Positions 10,901 through 21,284 of a DNA stretch of 64,000 bases are shown here, piece by piece (position 1 is the first letter of the stretch; the number at the start of each line of letters is the position of its first letter). The stretch comes from Takakia lepidozioides (Eukaryota; Streptophyta; Takakiopsida; Takakiales; Takakiaceae). The stretch covers positions 35,402,001 through 35,466,000 of the forward strand of contig CM060733.1 in the NCBI GenBank assembly GCA_030704615.1, in the 5' to 3' direction. A program made the position numbers and the translations under genes. The notes under the pieces are model-generated. The model was not told where the DNA came from. It worked only from the letters and a program-made list of their open reading frames with translations, and did no database searches.

Positions 10901-12931
10901 CACCGTGTCTGCCATTTCCGATCCAATGTCAGGAGCTGGAAGAGAGTGGCTATTGCTAGGAAGGAACTTCAGTGCATTGAAACCTCACCTTCTCTTTCGC
11001 CTCCACACATGCCGTTGAGAGGTGATGCAGTTTCTCCAATTGCATGGTCGGCTGCATGGCCCGAGAATAGTGTTTTGCAATCTCGGGGATGAAGTCCTTT
11101 CCAAGTGCCGGATCTGCAATTGCCACCAGCTTCACAAGCTTTGACTTGTATTTGGTTCTGGACTTGACACCGGCTTCCTTCAAGTGCTCAGTCAATGACT
11201 GCAACGTTTTGACCTGCCCCTCACTTTCCATGAAGAAGCGTTTGGCATGGGCCAAATCCAGCTTGATGTTTGACTGCCAACAAAAACATGCAGAAGCGTT
11301 ACATTCGATTCATGTGGAAACATTACTGAAAATTGGGGAAGGATGAGCAGAGGGAAATTGGAGGACGACTTACTTCGTATATCACCTCCACCATTCCATC
11401 CATAGTGAGACGATACCATGTCCGGTCTGTTTTTGCAACGGCTTTCTGAATGAGCTCGGGCTCCAGCATTTCCGCAAACATCTGCGGATCAGTGAGACCA
11501 GTTTTCCTCACCCTGTACAGCATATGTGCCATGTGGGTATGCACGTACGCATTCTCAGTGACCCTGCAAGGCACACTCTCCAGTTCAGTACACGGAAGCA
11601 CGGAAACAAACCAGAATGGAAACCGAAATGCGGCACCGCATTTCGAACGTGCTAGGGAGGGTATGAGTATCTTACGAGTTGAGGTCCGCCATGGCATTCT
11701 TGAGCAGGGAGGAGTCTGCCGCCTTCACCTTCAGGATGACACACTCCACCATGTAATGCCAGCCAATGTGCTTGGCATGGTTCTGCTTGATGTACTCCCA
11801 CCAGGCGAGAAGTCGGTGATTCCCGTCCCACACAAAGAACATTTTACCCGACATATGGCCGAAGTCTGGATCACCCTTCAGCGTCGCCTCGAATTCGTCG
11901 TTGCGAGTGTGCCAGTGGGTATCCCACGTTGACAATTCATCGGCAGTGGGTCCACGAGTTTCGCCGTCCTCATTCTCAATGGAAACGTAAAACGCTGCCG
12001 ATCCCAGACGGTACCCTTCTCGAAATGCGAACTTGAGCTTATCCACATCTCCGGGAAGGGCCTGCCTGACGATGGGAAGGGAGACCATGCGACAGAGTGG
12101 GATTCGAAGAGTCCGCTGGAATACCCTGCTGCCCAGAACTCTGCCAATGCTACTGTGTGTCTCCTCCAACATTTTATCCGCTGCACTTTTGAAATCCTCC
12201 GGAGACATGTCTGTAGGTGCCGGTAGTGGCTGAGCAGCTGGAGCATCCTCAACTGGAGCTGCACTCTGGGGCCTGTCTGCGGGCAATTCTGCCATTGCAG
12301 AGGCCTCCTCCGGGCCTGCTTGCTCATCGGTGGTGAGGTCTTGCTGCGAACGTTGAGCGGCAGCACCCTCCTCCGGTACCAAATCGAGATCAACGGTCGA
12401 TCCCATTGCCTTCGCTGCAGCAGAGTCGGCCCCAACATCTGCAGGCGGGAAATCCTCCAGGAACTGAGCTTCAGCTCGTGGAAGCGGTTTTGCGGGAGAT
12501 TGTTCGCCCGTCGCCCTGATTGCCTTCTGCTTCCTCATCCTTGCAGGTGAAGGTGTCTGCTGCAATTGAATCTGTCTTTTACCCTGCTGCTTCATTCGCG
12601 TTGGGGGGGGTGAATCGGCCTGAGCCGGTTCAGAAGCCAGTAGAGGGACGGGCTGCTTCTTCTTCGACTTTGCTGGAGAAGGGCCCGACCCCTGCTGGCG
12701 ATTCTCCATGACCGAAGAACGCGAGTCGATCTCTGGGGCTTTGAACTTGCCCTTCGAAGACGCGTCTTTGAATCGCACAGGGCTAGGCCCGGCAGGAATA
12801 CCCGCGCTCGGGGATCGGGTGGGTGTACGTGCTGCAGCTAGCTCCTCGGACTCTTCCTGCGGCTCTTCGGATTCCTGCGATCCCTCCAGCACGTCCACCT
12901 TTCCTGTTAGGCATGCAAACATGTTCTGCAT
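7989..12931 (-). CDS. ParB-like domain / beta-type DNA methyltransferase fusion, nine exons
   Basis: Nine exons join in frame: 12931-11676, 11563-11374, 11273-10989, 10935-10789, 10705-10488, 10341-9222, 9125-8861, 8758-8563, 8457-7989. All eight introns are GT-AG; the product is 1381 residues. Residues 1-250 are rich in P, A, S and basic residues, probably disordered. Residues 275-405 resemble a ParB/sulfiredoxin fold: IPLCRMVSLPIV, a DVDKLKFAF.EGY helix, then VWDGNHRLLAW (the family's G.HR..A motif). Residues 420-700 are unassigned (NRMTWWFQ). A lysine-rich linker leads to the methyltransferase part: motif IV-like CDMIILDIPDG near 985, then SRTRSPAFIQTIMET and motif I VLDLICGTG near 1155, then WAGRFSDRHLFAYEED. 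IV before I is beta-class order (N6-adenine or N4-cytosine). Motif IV is DIPD, not DPPY/SPPY, so activity is uncertain. The tail is acidic. The 12931 start is tentative. Confidence 0.8.
9158..9173. repeat. Palindrome in intron 6 of the fusion gene
   Basis: AATGCGGCACCGCATT, one copy of the element A palindrome, centred in the intron between exons 6 and 7. Confidence 0.8.
10419..10434. repeat. Palindrome in intron 5 of the fusion gene
   Basis: AATGCGGTGCCGCATT in the intron between exons 5 and 6. Single copy, flanked by unrelated sequence. Confidence 0.8.
11624..11645. repeat. Palindrome in intron 1 of the fusion gene
   Basis: A full-length copy of the palindrome (core AAATGCGGCACCGCATTT) in the short intron between exons 1 and 2. 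Confidence 0.8.
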
Positions 12932-13500
12932 TCAAGTCTCCTAGCATTCAGTCTAAGAATTACAGAAGCAAAATGGGGGGTTCGGTGCTCGATCAGCTGC
13001 GCGCAGCCCGATCGCATGGAGCTCTCACTGGTGGCTGGGTTGCCTGAGTGGCCTGCTGCTCGGAGATGGCAATCTCCTCCTGTAGACGCATCTGCTTCCT
13101 CCCCTTCGGCATTGGCCTACGTCCGAAGTATAATTTCCGGAGCTTGCGACGAGGTCTCCTGTCTGGTGCACGAACTCCCCCCTCTCAGGTTCGAGCATAA
13201 GAAGAACAGAGAGAGGGAAAAGGGGCAAAGAGTGCAGATGGAAAGGGCGCGAGAGGGGTGACTGAGGAGACACGACAAAAGTAGATGAAACGGCGGTGAT
13301 GCACCACTTGGGTTCGAAAGGGTTGGACGAAAGTGTCTCCTCGTGGAGTTTGCGTCATTACGAAATTCGAATCGTTCAGGGTACGCCTGCCGTCCGAAAA
13401 ACAAACATCATTATCCAACGGTCAGGCCGCGCCGCCTCATGCCCCTTCAGTCAGATAGAGTGCCGACATGTGCAGCAATTCCGTTGCTCCACGTGTTCAC
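12932..13500. promoter_or_regulatory. Upstream region of the fusion gene
   Basis: About 570 bp between the proposed start of the minus-strand fusion gene and palindrome array 2. No convincing gene; frames here are short and on both strands. A GA-rich patch lies at 13195-13260. With array 2 it forms the shared upstream region of the divergent fusion and transposase genes. Confidence 0.4.
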
Positions 13501-15232
13501 ATTTCAAGGCATTTCCGTCCCAGCGTCTGATGAGTTGGAGCGAAAATGCGAATGCGGCGCCGCATTTCCGTTAAGTACCATCACGAAGCTACACATCCGT
13601 ACTTGTTGGAAGAAAATGCGGCACCGCATTTCCGTTCCACCTTCACATACCTTAGTTGTTGAACGGAAATACGGTGCCGCATTTCCGTCCCACAGCTCCA
13701 TGTATGAGATTCAAAAGGGAAATGCGGCGCCGCATTTCCGTTCTGGAATGTCGAAAGGTGCGATTCGGACGGGAATGAGGCACAACATTTCAGTTCCCGT
13801 GGTTCATGATTTTCAATGTGAACGGAAATGCGGTACCGCATTTCCGTTCCCCTTCACATACGTTAGTTGATGAATGGAAATGCCGTGCCACATTTCCGTT
13901 CGGGAAAGTATAGAGGTCTCACCTGGACAGAAATGCGGTGCCGCATTTCCGGTCTGGAAAGTTTGAAGGTCTCACATGGATGGAAATGCGGCAACACATT
14001 TCCGTAGCACAGCTCCAGGCCCCATATACAAAACGGAAATGCGGCGCCGCATTTCCGTTCTAGAATGTCGGAAGGTGCGACTCGGACGGAAATGCGGTGC
14101 CGCATTTCTGTTCCCGTTGCGCACGATTTTCAGTCAGAACGGAAATGCGGTACCGCATTTCCGTTCTGTAGAGTATTAACGTCTGACGCTGGCGGAAATG
14201 CTGTGCCGCATTTTCGTTCCACAGCTCCATGCCTCACATACAAAACGGAAATGCGGCGCCGCATTTCCGTTTTGGAATGTCGGAAGGTGCGACTCCGACG
14301 GAAATGCGGTACCGCATTTCAGTTCCGATGTTTCAGGATATTTCATCAGAACGGAAATGCGGTGCCGCATTTCCGTTCTGGAATGTTGGGAGGTGCGACT
14401 CGGATGGAAATGCGCTGCCGCATTTCAGTTCCGATGGTTCACGATTTTCAGTCAGAACGGAAATGCGGTACCGCATTTCCGTTCTGGAATGTTGGAGGTG
14501 CGACTCGGATGGAAATACGCTGCCGCATTTCAGTTCAGATGGTTCACGATTTTCAGTCAGAACGGAAATGCGGTACCGCATTTCCGTTCTGGATAGTATG
14601 AATGTCTCAAGCGGTCGGAATTGCGCTGTATGAAGCTGTCGGAATCGCACTCGGCTCCATGCATCAGATACAAAATGGAAATGCGGCGCCGCATTTCCGT
14701 TCTGGAATGTCGGAAAGTGCGACTCGGACAGAAATGCGGTGCCGCATTTCTGTTCCCGTTGTTCATAATTCTCAATCAGAACGGAAATGCGGTACCGCAT
14801 TTCCGTTCCACCTTCACATACCGTGCTTGGTGGATGGAAATGCGGTACCGCATTTCCGTTATGGAGAGTATGAATGTCTTTTAAGGACGGAAATGTGCTG
14901 CAGCATTTCTATCCCTCAGCTCCATGCATCAGATACAAAATGGAAATGCGGCGCCGCATTTCCGTTCTGGAATGTCGGAAAAGTGCGACTCGGACGGAAA
15001 TGCGGTGCCGCATTTCTGTTCCCGTTGTTCATAATTCTCAATCAGAACGGAAATGCGGTACCGCATTTCCGTTCCACCTTCACATACCGTGCTTGCTGGA
15101 TGGAAATGCGTTACCGCATTTCCGTTCTGGAGAGTATAAAGGTTTCCCCCGGACGGAAACTCGGTGCCGCATTTCCGTCGCTCTGGTGCATGACCAAGAT
15201 GCAATACGGAAATGCGGCGCCGTATTTCCGTC
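13500..15232. repeat. Palindrome array 2 (about 33 sites, 53-bp period)
   Basis: About 33 copies of AAATGCGGYRCCGCATTT in a tandem array of 53-bp units. Measured centres run 13558, 13622, 13675, 13728, 13781, 13834, 13886, 13939, 13992, 14045, 14098, 14151 and on to 15218. Almost every step is 53 (52-54), with two longer steps (64 and 60). The 30-bp spacers fall into a few types that recur in order, a higher-order repeat. The palindromes are far better conserved than the spacers. The central dinucleotide is CG, CA, TG or TA. The array fills the space between the divergent fusion gene (minus) and transposase gene (plus). Confidence 0.92.
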
Positions 15233-15655
15233 CACCAGCAATCGAAAGAATCACTCGGGACGGGAAATCTGGAACCTGAATGGGTTGCATTGTTCCGAAA
15301 CAACATTGCGGCCAGTCTTGATGAGCACAACTTGGTTGTCTGACCGTTTTAACCAACAGTCCTGGCACTTGTCAGTGCGAACGTTCCTGTCTGCACCGAG
15401 AATACTGCTGGATCCACCCTCAGGAGAAACTGTCAGGAGATGTTATTTCGTCGCCGAATCGGCCATCATTGTCATACTTACTGGCTATGGAATCAAACCT
15501 CCCACCTTCATGCATGTAGCTTGAAACAATACTTTCCACTTCAATGTGCGACTTCCAATCGTCGATGGACTCCGCAGATCCACTTAGATGGTGCCTGTGA
15601 GCCTTGGTCTGTCGCTATACTGAACCTCGCACTTGCCAACTCCGTGCGGTGTTCG

Positions 15656-18600
15656 ATGGCTCCGAATTCCTACGCTATAGTTTGCTGTCCTCCGCAACTT
15701 GGGAGAGCCTGGATCCCAAACGAGGGAGGACTTTGCAGAGTGACTGAAACTTACCTTTGTTCCAAATTCAAGCTCAAACCGGGCACAGTTTATTTGGAAG
15801 AAGAAAGGAAGGATGTTCCTGGACAGGTTGACGAGACCATTGTCGTGCTAGGTAACGACGGAGGTTGCGGAATCGAATGGCACGTTCCCCCGTCAGACAC
15901 CATCCTGTACCGAGCTGTGGGAATGCCCATTCCCTTTCCGAATCAGTCGCTGCCCACACCATCCACAAAGGAGTCCGGAAACCGAGAGGCGGCCACTGCC
16001 AACAGAGAGGTATGCAACGATAATCATTCCCGACCTGGACCGTCAAGACCCTCCATAGCTTCTCGTGTGGACGTATTCGACATTTCCGACGAGGAAGATG
16101 ATTGCATTGAGGTACCCATGTCCTCCACACGGTCGTTCAAATCCGGCATGGACGTCTCTGTAGGTGCTACGCATGTGCCCTCGAGCATAACTCCAACCCG
16201 GTCCATTGTGCAGCTCCTACGACAACATCACCTCGATGGTTCTCGCTCCGAGCTGGCTGCTCTCGACTATGCCAAATTCCCAGTCAGAAAGGTAACTTTT
16301 CTGCCTCCCGAAGTCGATGGCAATGTCATCTTCGAGTTTCCACCTGTTTCTTCGTCAAACAAAGCCTCCGGGATGTTAACAGACATGGATCGAAAGCATG
16401 ACGGACACCCCTGGTGTGTGACGAAGACCAGTAGCACGAAAATTGCTGATGGTGTTCGTGTACGATATGTCCTCTGTGCGGGGAAGCTGAGGTGCCTCAA
16501 TCCCACCTGCTTCCACTTTCTCTCCAAAGGAGGGCGGAGAAACGAGACGGATTGGACTGGCACAACGCATCATCCATTCATTGTCTCCAGCCAAGCTCCT
16601 GCGGGTTCTTTCAAGTGTGCACATTGCAAAGAACCACCGACGTGCATGTCCATGTGCAGAGCCAAGCAATATTACGTAATCCATTTGCTCCCGGACTTGA
16701 CTAGAGCTTGCATACACGTTGGGGTCCACTGCCACCCCTTGGCGAGAGGCAACATGCGTGAGGCTGTGCAGGAAGCACACGACATCATAAAAGAGGAGGT
16801 GAAATTGAGCCCCGGAGCCAGACCAAAGCAGATTCAGCTGAAGGCAGCCCACAAGATTGCTCTTGGCAAAATCATGTCTGAAGATGGTTCCGACCGAGAG
16901 CCCTTGACCGAAGACGAGATGCGTGACCTCTTGGAGTCCGTCTCGCACGTTTGTAGTCCGAATGTGCGGAATCACATCGTATCTTGCAAGCAGGAGTTCG
17001 GCAGGGGGTCGGACATGTACTCAATCCTGGAGGTGAAACGAATGACTGGATATGACTACATCCAAGGTAGCAGGTTTCCAGGGCAAGGCAGCGAATCCGA
17101 TCGTTGTTACATTTTCAAAATGTCGACGTGTGGGCCTGGGAGTGGAGTCGACTTGGTCACTCGCATGACAACTGGAAACTTGTCGAATGCTTGGGTGATG
17201 TTTGATCACATCAAGCGAATTACAAACCATCAGTGGGTGACTATGGGTGCGCATGTTTATGACTATCACTCCAAGAGGCTCATGACGATTGCAATCTGCG
17301 AGATGAAAGGGGAGGACACACAGTCCGAGATGCATCTGTGGGAGGGCATAAACGAGCAGATGGCAAGGGCGGGATTGCCAGAGCCCAATTTCAGGGGATT
17401 CATGGCAGACAACGCTCAGGCCAACTGGGCAGCGGTGCGGCGTGTGTACGGTGAGGACCCCAATGTTCCAATGGAGGGGAAAGAGAGATCCTGTGGATTC
17501 CATTGGATGCAGAGTCTATCCCACTACACTACCAAATTTGTTGCTAGCTCATTCCAGGCTGAACACCGTGTCCTTTGTACGGCGTGGAAGGATGCACCCA
17601 CATTTGATGACGCGGAGGTTAAGTTTGCTATCATCGAGGCTTGGTGGAACACGTCAGGTGCAGTGGAGACAACCAATCTGGGAGCATTGCACAGCTGGTT
17701 GGGGTGGTGGCATTTTCGGTATCGACAGTTCGGACAGTACATGCGGGAGGTAGGCTGCTGTCAATTTCGTTCATTTGTCTTTCTGTTACGGACATTTCGA
17801 TTGGTCCCTCACCATTGTTTGTGTCCTTCTAGGAGCGGTGCTTGGATTCCGACACGGACATGCCGAACACGAATATGGCAGAATCGGTCCACTCCTCCTG
17901 GCGAGCGTCTTCTGCCGCACATCTGGTGGACGTAGTGACGGCCACAACGGAGGACATCGACAGAGCAATCATGCAGCAAGCCACGTACTACAAGTTCCTG
18001 AGCGGCAAACAATGGGGCTTTGGGCCGGACAGGGAGGAATTGTTGGTACGAACAGCTTCGAGGTCCAAGAATCCAGTGAAATGGGCGACAGCATTGCGAG
18101 AGAAGATCAAAGGGACGCCTCTGCACCGCAGAGGTGAACACCTAGAGGGGGACGTCCGGACTCGCCCTGTCAGGCGGAGGATTGAAGAGGAACCCGGGTG
18201 CGAAGAGGATTCCTGGAGATCCGACAGGAACATTCGGACAGCACCTCGAGGTCCCGTCATGTTGCCGCACAATGTGTCTTCCAGCAGTGGAAGCCCAAGA
18301 AATTCCAGATCGCCGTCGCCTTCAACCGGGGATTTCGTGCAAAAAATTCCCACCGCTCCCTTGCCCCAGATTCCGCCCGCTGTTATGCAGTATGGCCAAG
18401 CCATTGTGGAGACGACTGTGTCTGCATCACAGTGGAGAATTGCTCGCACAAAGCCGTCGTTTCGAGGAAGGTGTTCCGCAATTCGTGTGGATACACGGCA
18501 ACGTTGTTTAGAGATGATAAGGAGGAATCCAGATGGGGCTGTCCCTGCTCCTACTTTTACAGGAAGATTTGTCCATGCAAAGTTTGCGGAGGCGACAACC

Positions 18601-19265
18601 ACCCAGTTCTGGTTCTGCAGGCACGACATTATGACTTGCGTGTATGGAAAGCCCAAGTACGGCATACAAACAATGCCAGAGGCTCCCCCGGTGTGGCCGG
18701 TGGAACCAGGCTGCGATCTGAGTCAGGTTGAGGCCGACGCCCTTACCGCCGCAGGATTTCGGATGGTGCAGCGCACTGACGTCCCCAGAGAACCATTTCC
18801 GCTTCCACAGCCTCCACCACCGACCCCTGTGAGAGCAAGAACAATGGGACACGACAGCTCTAAGCATCCTACACACCGTTGGGGGAAACCGAAGAGAGGC
18901 GGCGACCTCCCTCAAAAGTGAACGAGACAAGGATGGGGAATGCACTTCGGATGAACTGTACAATCCAGAGCTCGACAGAAGTGCCCCCACCAGGATTCGG
19001 GCGTGTGTATCAGATGGCCACGGCGGGCTCAGCTGTTCGCAATGAGGTGTACACCATCACCATTTCAGAATTACCCACCTGCAATTGCACCGACTTCCAG
19101 ATCATGGCGAACAAGGGGGCATCATACTGCCCTTGCAAGCATTTGTACTACGTGTACCTAAAGAGACTCCGTTGTAATTCCACAACTCATCACTTCATAC
19201 ATGCACCAGGGTTGAGCCCCCAGGAGGTTCACACTCTTCTGAATATGGATCCAGGGGACCAGTGA
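15656..19265 (+). CDS. MULE-like DDE transposase with SWIM zinc finger (one frameshift)
   Basis: Exon 1 is 15656-17749 and exon 2 begins at 17833 (intron 17750-17832, GT-AG, in phase). Transposase-like core: MFDHIKRI, then FMADNAQANW.AVRRVYG with ERSCGFHW, then NTNMAESVHSSW at the start of exon 2; these supply candidate D, D and E residues in the MULE arrangement. Near the C-terminus CNCTDF...CPCKHLYYVYL fits the SWIM pattern C.C(n)C.H. The exon 2 frame stops at 18921, while the SWIM domain continues in another frame from about 18880. Relatives in elements B and C show that these parts belong together, so there is one frameshift near the GGGGG run at 18881, either real decay or a sequence error. 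The start at 15656 is the first ATG before conserved-looking sequence. Confidence 0.75.
18876..18925 (+). other. Frameshift point in the element A transposase
   Basis: The upstream frame runs through THRWGKPKRGG to a stop at 18921. The continuing homology (GETEERRRPP... to the SWIM domain) is in another frame from 18879. A five-G run at 18881-18885 is the likely site. Confidence 0.6.
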
Positions 19266-20024
19266 GCTTGGCTTGCGGTCCCATACAATGGTACGCCCTC
19301 CTTTTCGGATAGTAGAACTGTACTGCTGCCAGTACCTCAGACTCTGGCCACAGAAAGGTCCGACATATGTCTTGCCTACCAGTAACCTGTTTTGCTCGAA
19401 CTAAGATATTACTATATCGTTCACTTGTTTCCACGTGCTTGTATTTTTGTATGTTGGAGGGTTCATTTTTTTCTGCTTTCCGAAAACTTGCTTTCCTCAT
19501 TCGACCTCCGACAAGGAATGCGGCGCCGCATTTCCAAGTATTGTCGTAGGTACCCCAGAGGCGGCCTTCGCCAACACCAAACCGCTCCGAAATTTGCACG
19601 TGCGAACCCTAATGCGGCACCCTATTTCCCAGTTCAGTTGCAAACCTTCAGCCGTACCCGAAAAGACATGCTCCACACATGCCCTACGGGGAAACCAGCC
19701 CCTTCCCTCTTTCTTGCACTCCACACATGAAAGTACACGCCTTCACCAGGCTGATGCATGCTCCACCATTCTTGCCCTCACATAAGGGAATTCAGCCTTC
19801 CCCTTCCTTGCTTGCCCTCAAACTTGAAGATGGCAGCTTCAATGGCGATACAATGCTCCATCACATGCAACAGCTTCACACAAGAGGAATCAGCCCCCTA
19901 TCTGGCTCCTTGGCTCCTTGATGCTCCTAAGACAAGACTAAGCACTCCACAGCCTTTGCCAAGCTCCTGAAACCTAGGCATCCAACACTCTCATCTTCTC
20001 GTCTCCTCACTTGCATTACCAGGA
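19266..20024. other. 3' flank of the transposase gene with two lone palindromes
   Basis: No gene recognised. A palindrome copy (AATGCGGCGCCGCATT) lies at about 19516-19532 and a decayed one (AATGCGGCACCCTATT) at about 19611-19627. Otherwise CT-rich non-coding sequence. Confidence 0.55.
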
Positions 20025-20739
20025 TGTCGCGGCCCTTTGCCTTGAGGGCAGGGTCGGGACACATGGGGGCCCCTGTGGTGGGGGCAGCGGCGGCGATAGG
20101 TATGGGGGTGAAGCACCCTTGAGTGCCCAAGGCACTCAAGGAGGCGGAGGCGCTCACTAGGTGGAGCCCCGCACACCGGGTTGCGGTGGAGGGTGGCTCC
20201 ACAAGGGGTGGTGGTAGCTTAGTGGGACTTAGTGGGGGTGGCATAGGACTCACCATTGGGTGGAGACCTCGGGTGGGAGTCGTGGGGAGTCTTGGGACTC
20301 ATCACGGTCCTTGGGGCCGCGGTGAGTGGGCCAAGACTCACCGCGACTCACCACCGGGAGTCGAGGGTTTTCGTGGTGGTTCGCCATAAAATGGCATGGC
20401 TGGTTTATGAACCCCCGCGGACAGCTACAGAAGTATATATAGGGAGTAGTAACCCCGAGAACGGTGCAAGCCCGTTGGTGACCAAAAACTAGTGGTAAGT
20501 GAGCGAGCCGGAAAGCGACCAAAGAGTGGGGAGCTGTTCCGGACTGCCATCTACCAAGGGAATTCTCCTAGTCCAAATAGTGGAGGGTTTAGAGGGAAGC
20601 GGAAAGGGGACAGTTATGTCCCGTCGGTGGGCAGCGAAACTCCAAGTTGGTCCCGGCGGCCAGGTTGGGAGTCAGGCGCGCGCATCAAAGCGAGTAACTA
20701 TGACTTGAAGGGGAGTTTACCGAATCGAGGTGTGCGACA
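20025..20739 (+). mobile_element. LTR of a retrotransposon nested in element A
   Basis: A 715-bp block beginning TGTCGC and ending GCGACA, perfect 6-bp inverted termini of the TG...CA type. A TATATATA box lies at 20434-20441, at a promoter-like place inside the LTR. The primer-binding site follows immediately. No second LTR, gag or pol is seen, so the element is a truncated 5' end. Confidence 0.75.
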
Positions 20740-20740
20740 C

Positions 20741-20753
20741 TTGGTATCAGAGC
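20741..20753 (+). other. Retrotransposon primer-binding site
   Basis: TTGGTATCAGAGC, the classic plant LTR-retrotransposon site complementary to the 3' end of initiator methionine tRNA, one base after the LTR end. Confidence 0.85.
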
Positions 20754-21254
20754 TTAGAGTTCAGTACGCGATCGTCCTTGGGATTGGCCTCATCATGGGG
20801 TCGGGCAAGCCGAATACCCGAAGAAGACAGAATTGTGAAGTACTGCAGACTGTATTGGTGCAGACTCCATTGGTTCAATCGCGGCAAAAGGGTCAGCTTC
20901 ATTCCAATGTTAAGGCATGTAAAACCGCGGAATACTCTATACAGGCCAGTATGCGACGTCCTTTTGCAGTGGTATACTGGATTTCCCGTTGCACGGTCAC
21001 TTATTTCCATGAGCGGATCTAAAAAACCATGTGCGGACTTGTTACTGACGACATATCTTCGCCGCATTACATGATCTGGAACGTCCAAAAACGGCAAGGT
21101 CAAATTAAAAAACTATTATTTTAATACTTGTTTAATCTGCCGCATTTCCAAATTTGGAGGAGTCCGCTCATGAAATCCGCGTATCTTAGACTTTGGCTCA
21201 CCGCTCACGTGGCTCATGCGGCTCATGGCTCATGGCTCATGGCTCATGGTTTCT
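20754..21254. other. Truncated retrotransposon leader and element A right end
   Basis: Non-coding. The first part should be the untranslated leader of the LTR element. Half of the palindrome (CCGCATTTCC) occurs near 21142. From about 21190 CATGAGC words appear in inverted orientation, marking the terminal region of element A. Confidence 0.5.
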
Positions 21255-21275
21255 GCTCATGAAATAGTAAACCTC
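21255..21275 (-). repeat. Right terminal inverted repeat of element A
   Basis: Complement reads GAGGTTTA followed by CTATTTCATGAGC, sharing the 13-bp core and several outer bases with 4774-4794. Preceded by inverted CATGAGC words at 21190-21250. Confidence 0.8.
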
Positions 21276-21284
21276 TTGTTGCCC
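21276..21284. repeat. Right target-site duplication of element A
   Basis: TTGTTGCCC, identical to 4765-4773. Confidence 0.85.

Larger units (their letters stand above)
4774..21275 (+). mobile_element. Element A: 16.5-kb Mutator-like transposon with ParB-methyltransferase cargo
   Basis: The ends are imperfect 21-bp terminal inverted repeats (4774-4794 and 21255-21275) sharing the 13-bp core CTATTTCATGAGC. Next to each is a run of CATGAGC words (4791-4850; complement 21190-21267). A 9-bp duplication flanks the element and its removal heals a gag-like frame. Inside, left to right: two divergent small paralogous genes, palindrome array 1, the ParB-methyltransferase gene (minus), palindrome array 2, the transposase gene (plus), and a nested LTR. 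The transposase is of the MULE kind with a SWIM zinc finger, which agrees with the 9-bp duplication. Elements of this size with intact non-transposase genes are uncommon. Confidence 0.85.

Noticed and set aside
13500-15232. CRISPR-like array: about 23-bp repeats separated by about 30-bp spacers
   Set aside because: The spacers are themselves repeated in a few types, the repeat is a full palindrome, there are no cas genes, and the surroundings are eukaryotic genes with introns. It is a tandem array with a 53-bp unit.
13343-15524. Long open frames on both strands through the palindrome array (repeated ERKCGTAFPF/GNAVPHF words)
   Set aside because: These arise because the palindromes lack stops in several frames and the 53-bp unit repeats; the 'protein' is simply translated repeat, equally on both strands.
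4774-21275. Endogenous large DNA virus or bacterial contamination as source of the ParB and methyltransferase genes
   Set aside because: The genes have spliceosomal introns, lie between transposon terminal repeats with a 9-bp target duplication, and accompany a MULE-type transposase. Ancient transfer from phage or bacteria remains possible, but the present unit is a plant transposon.
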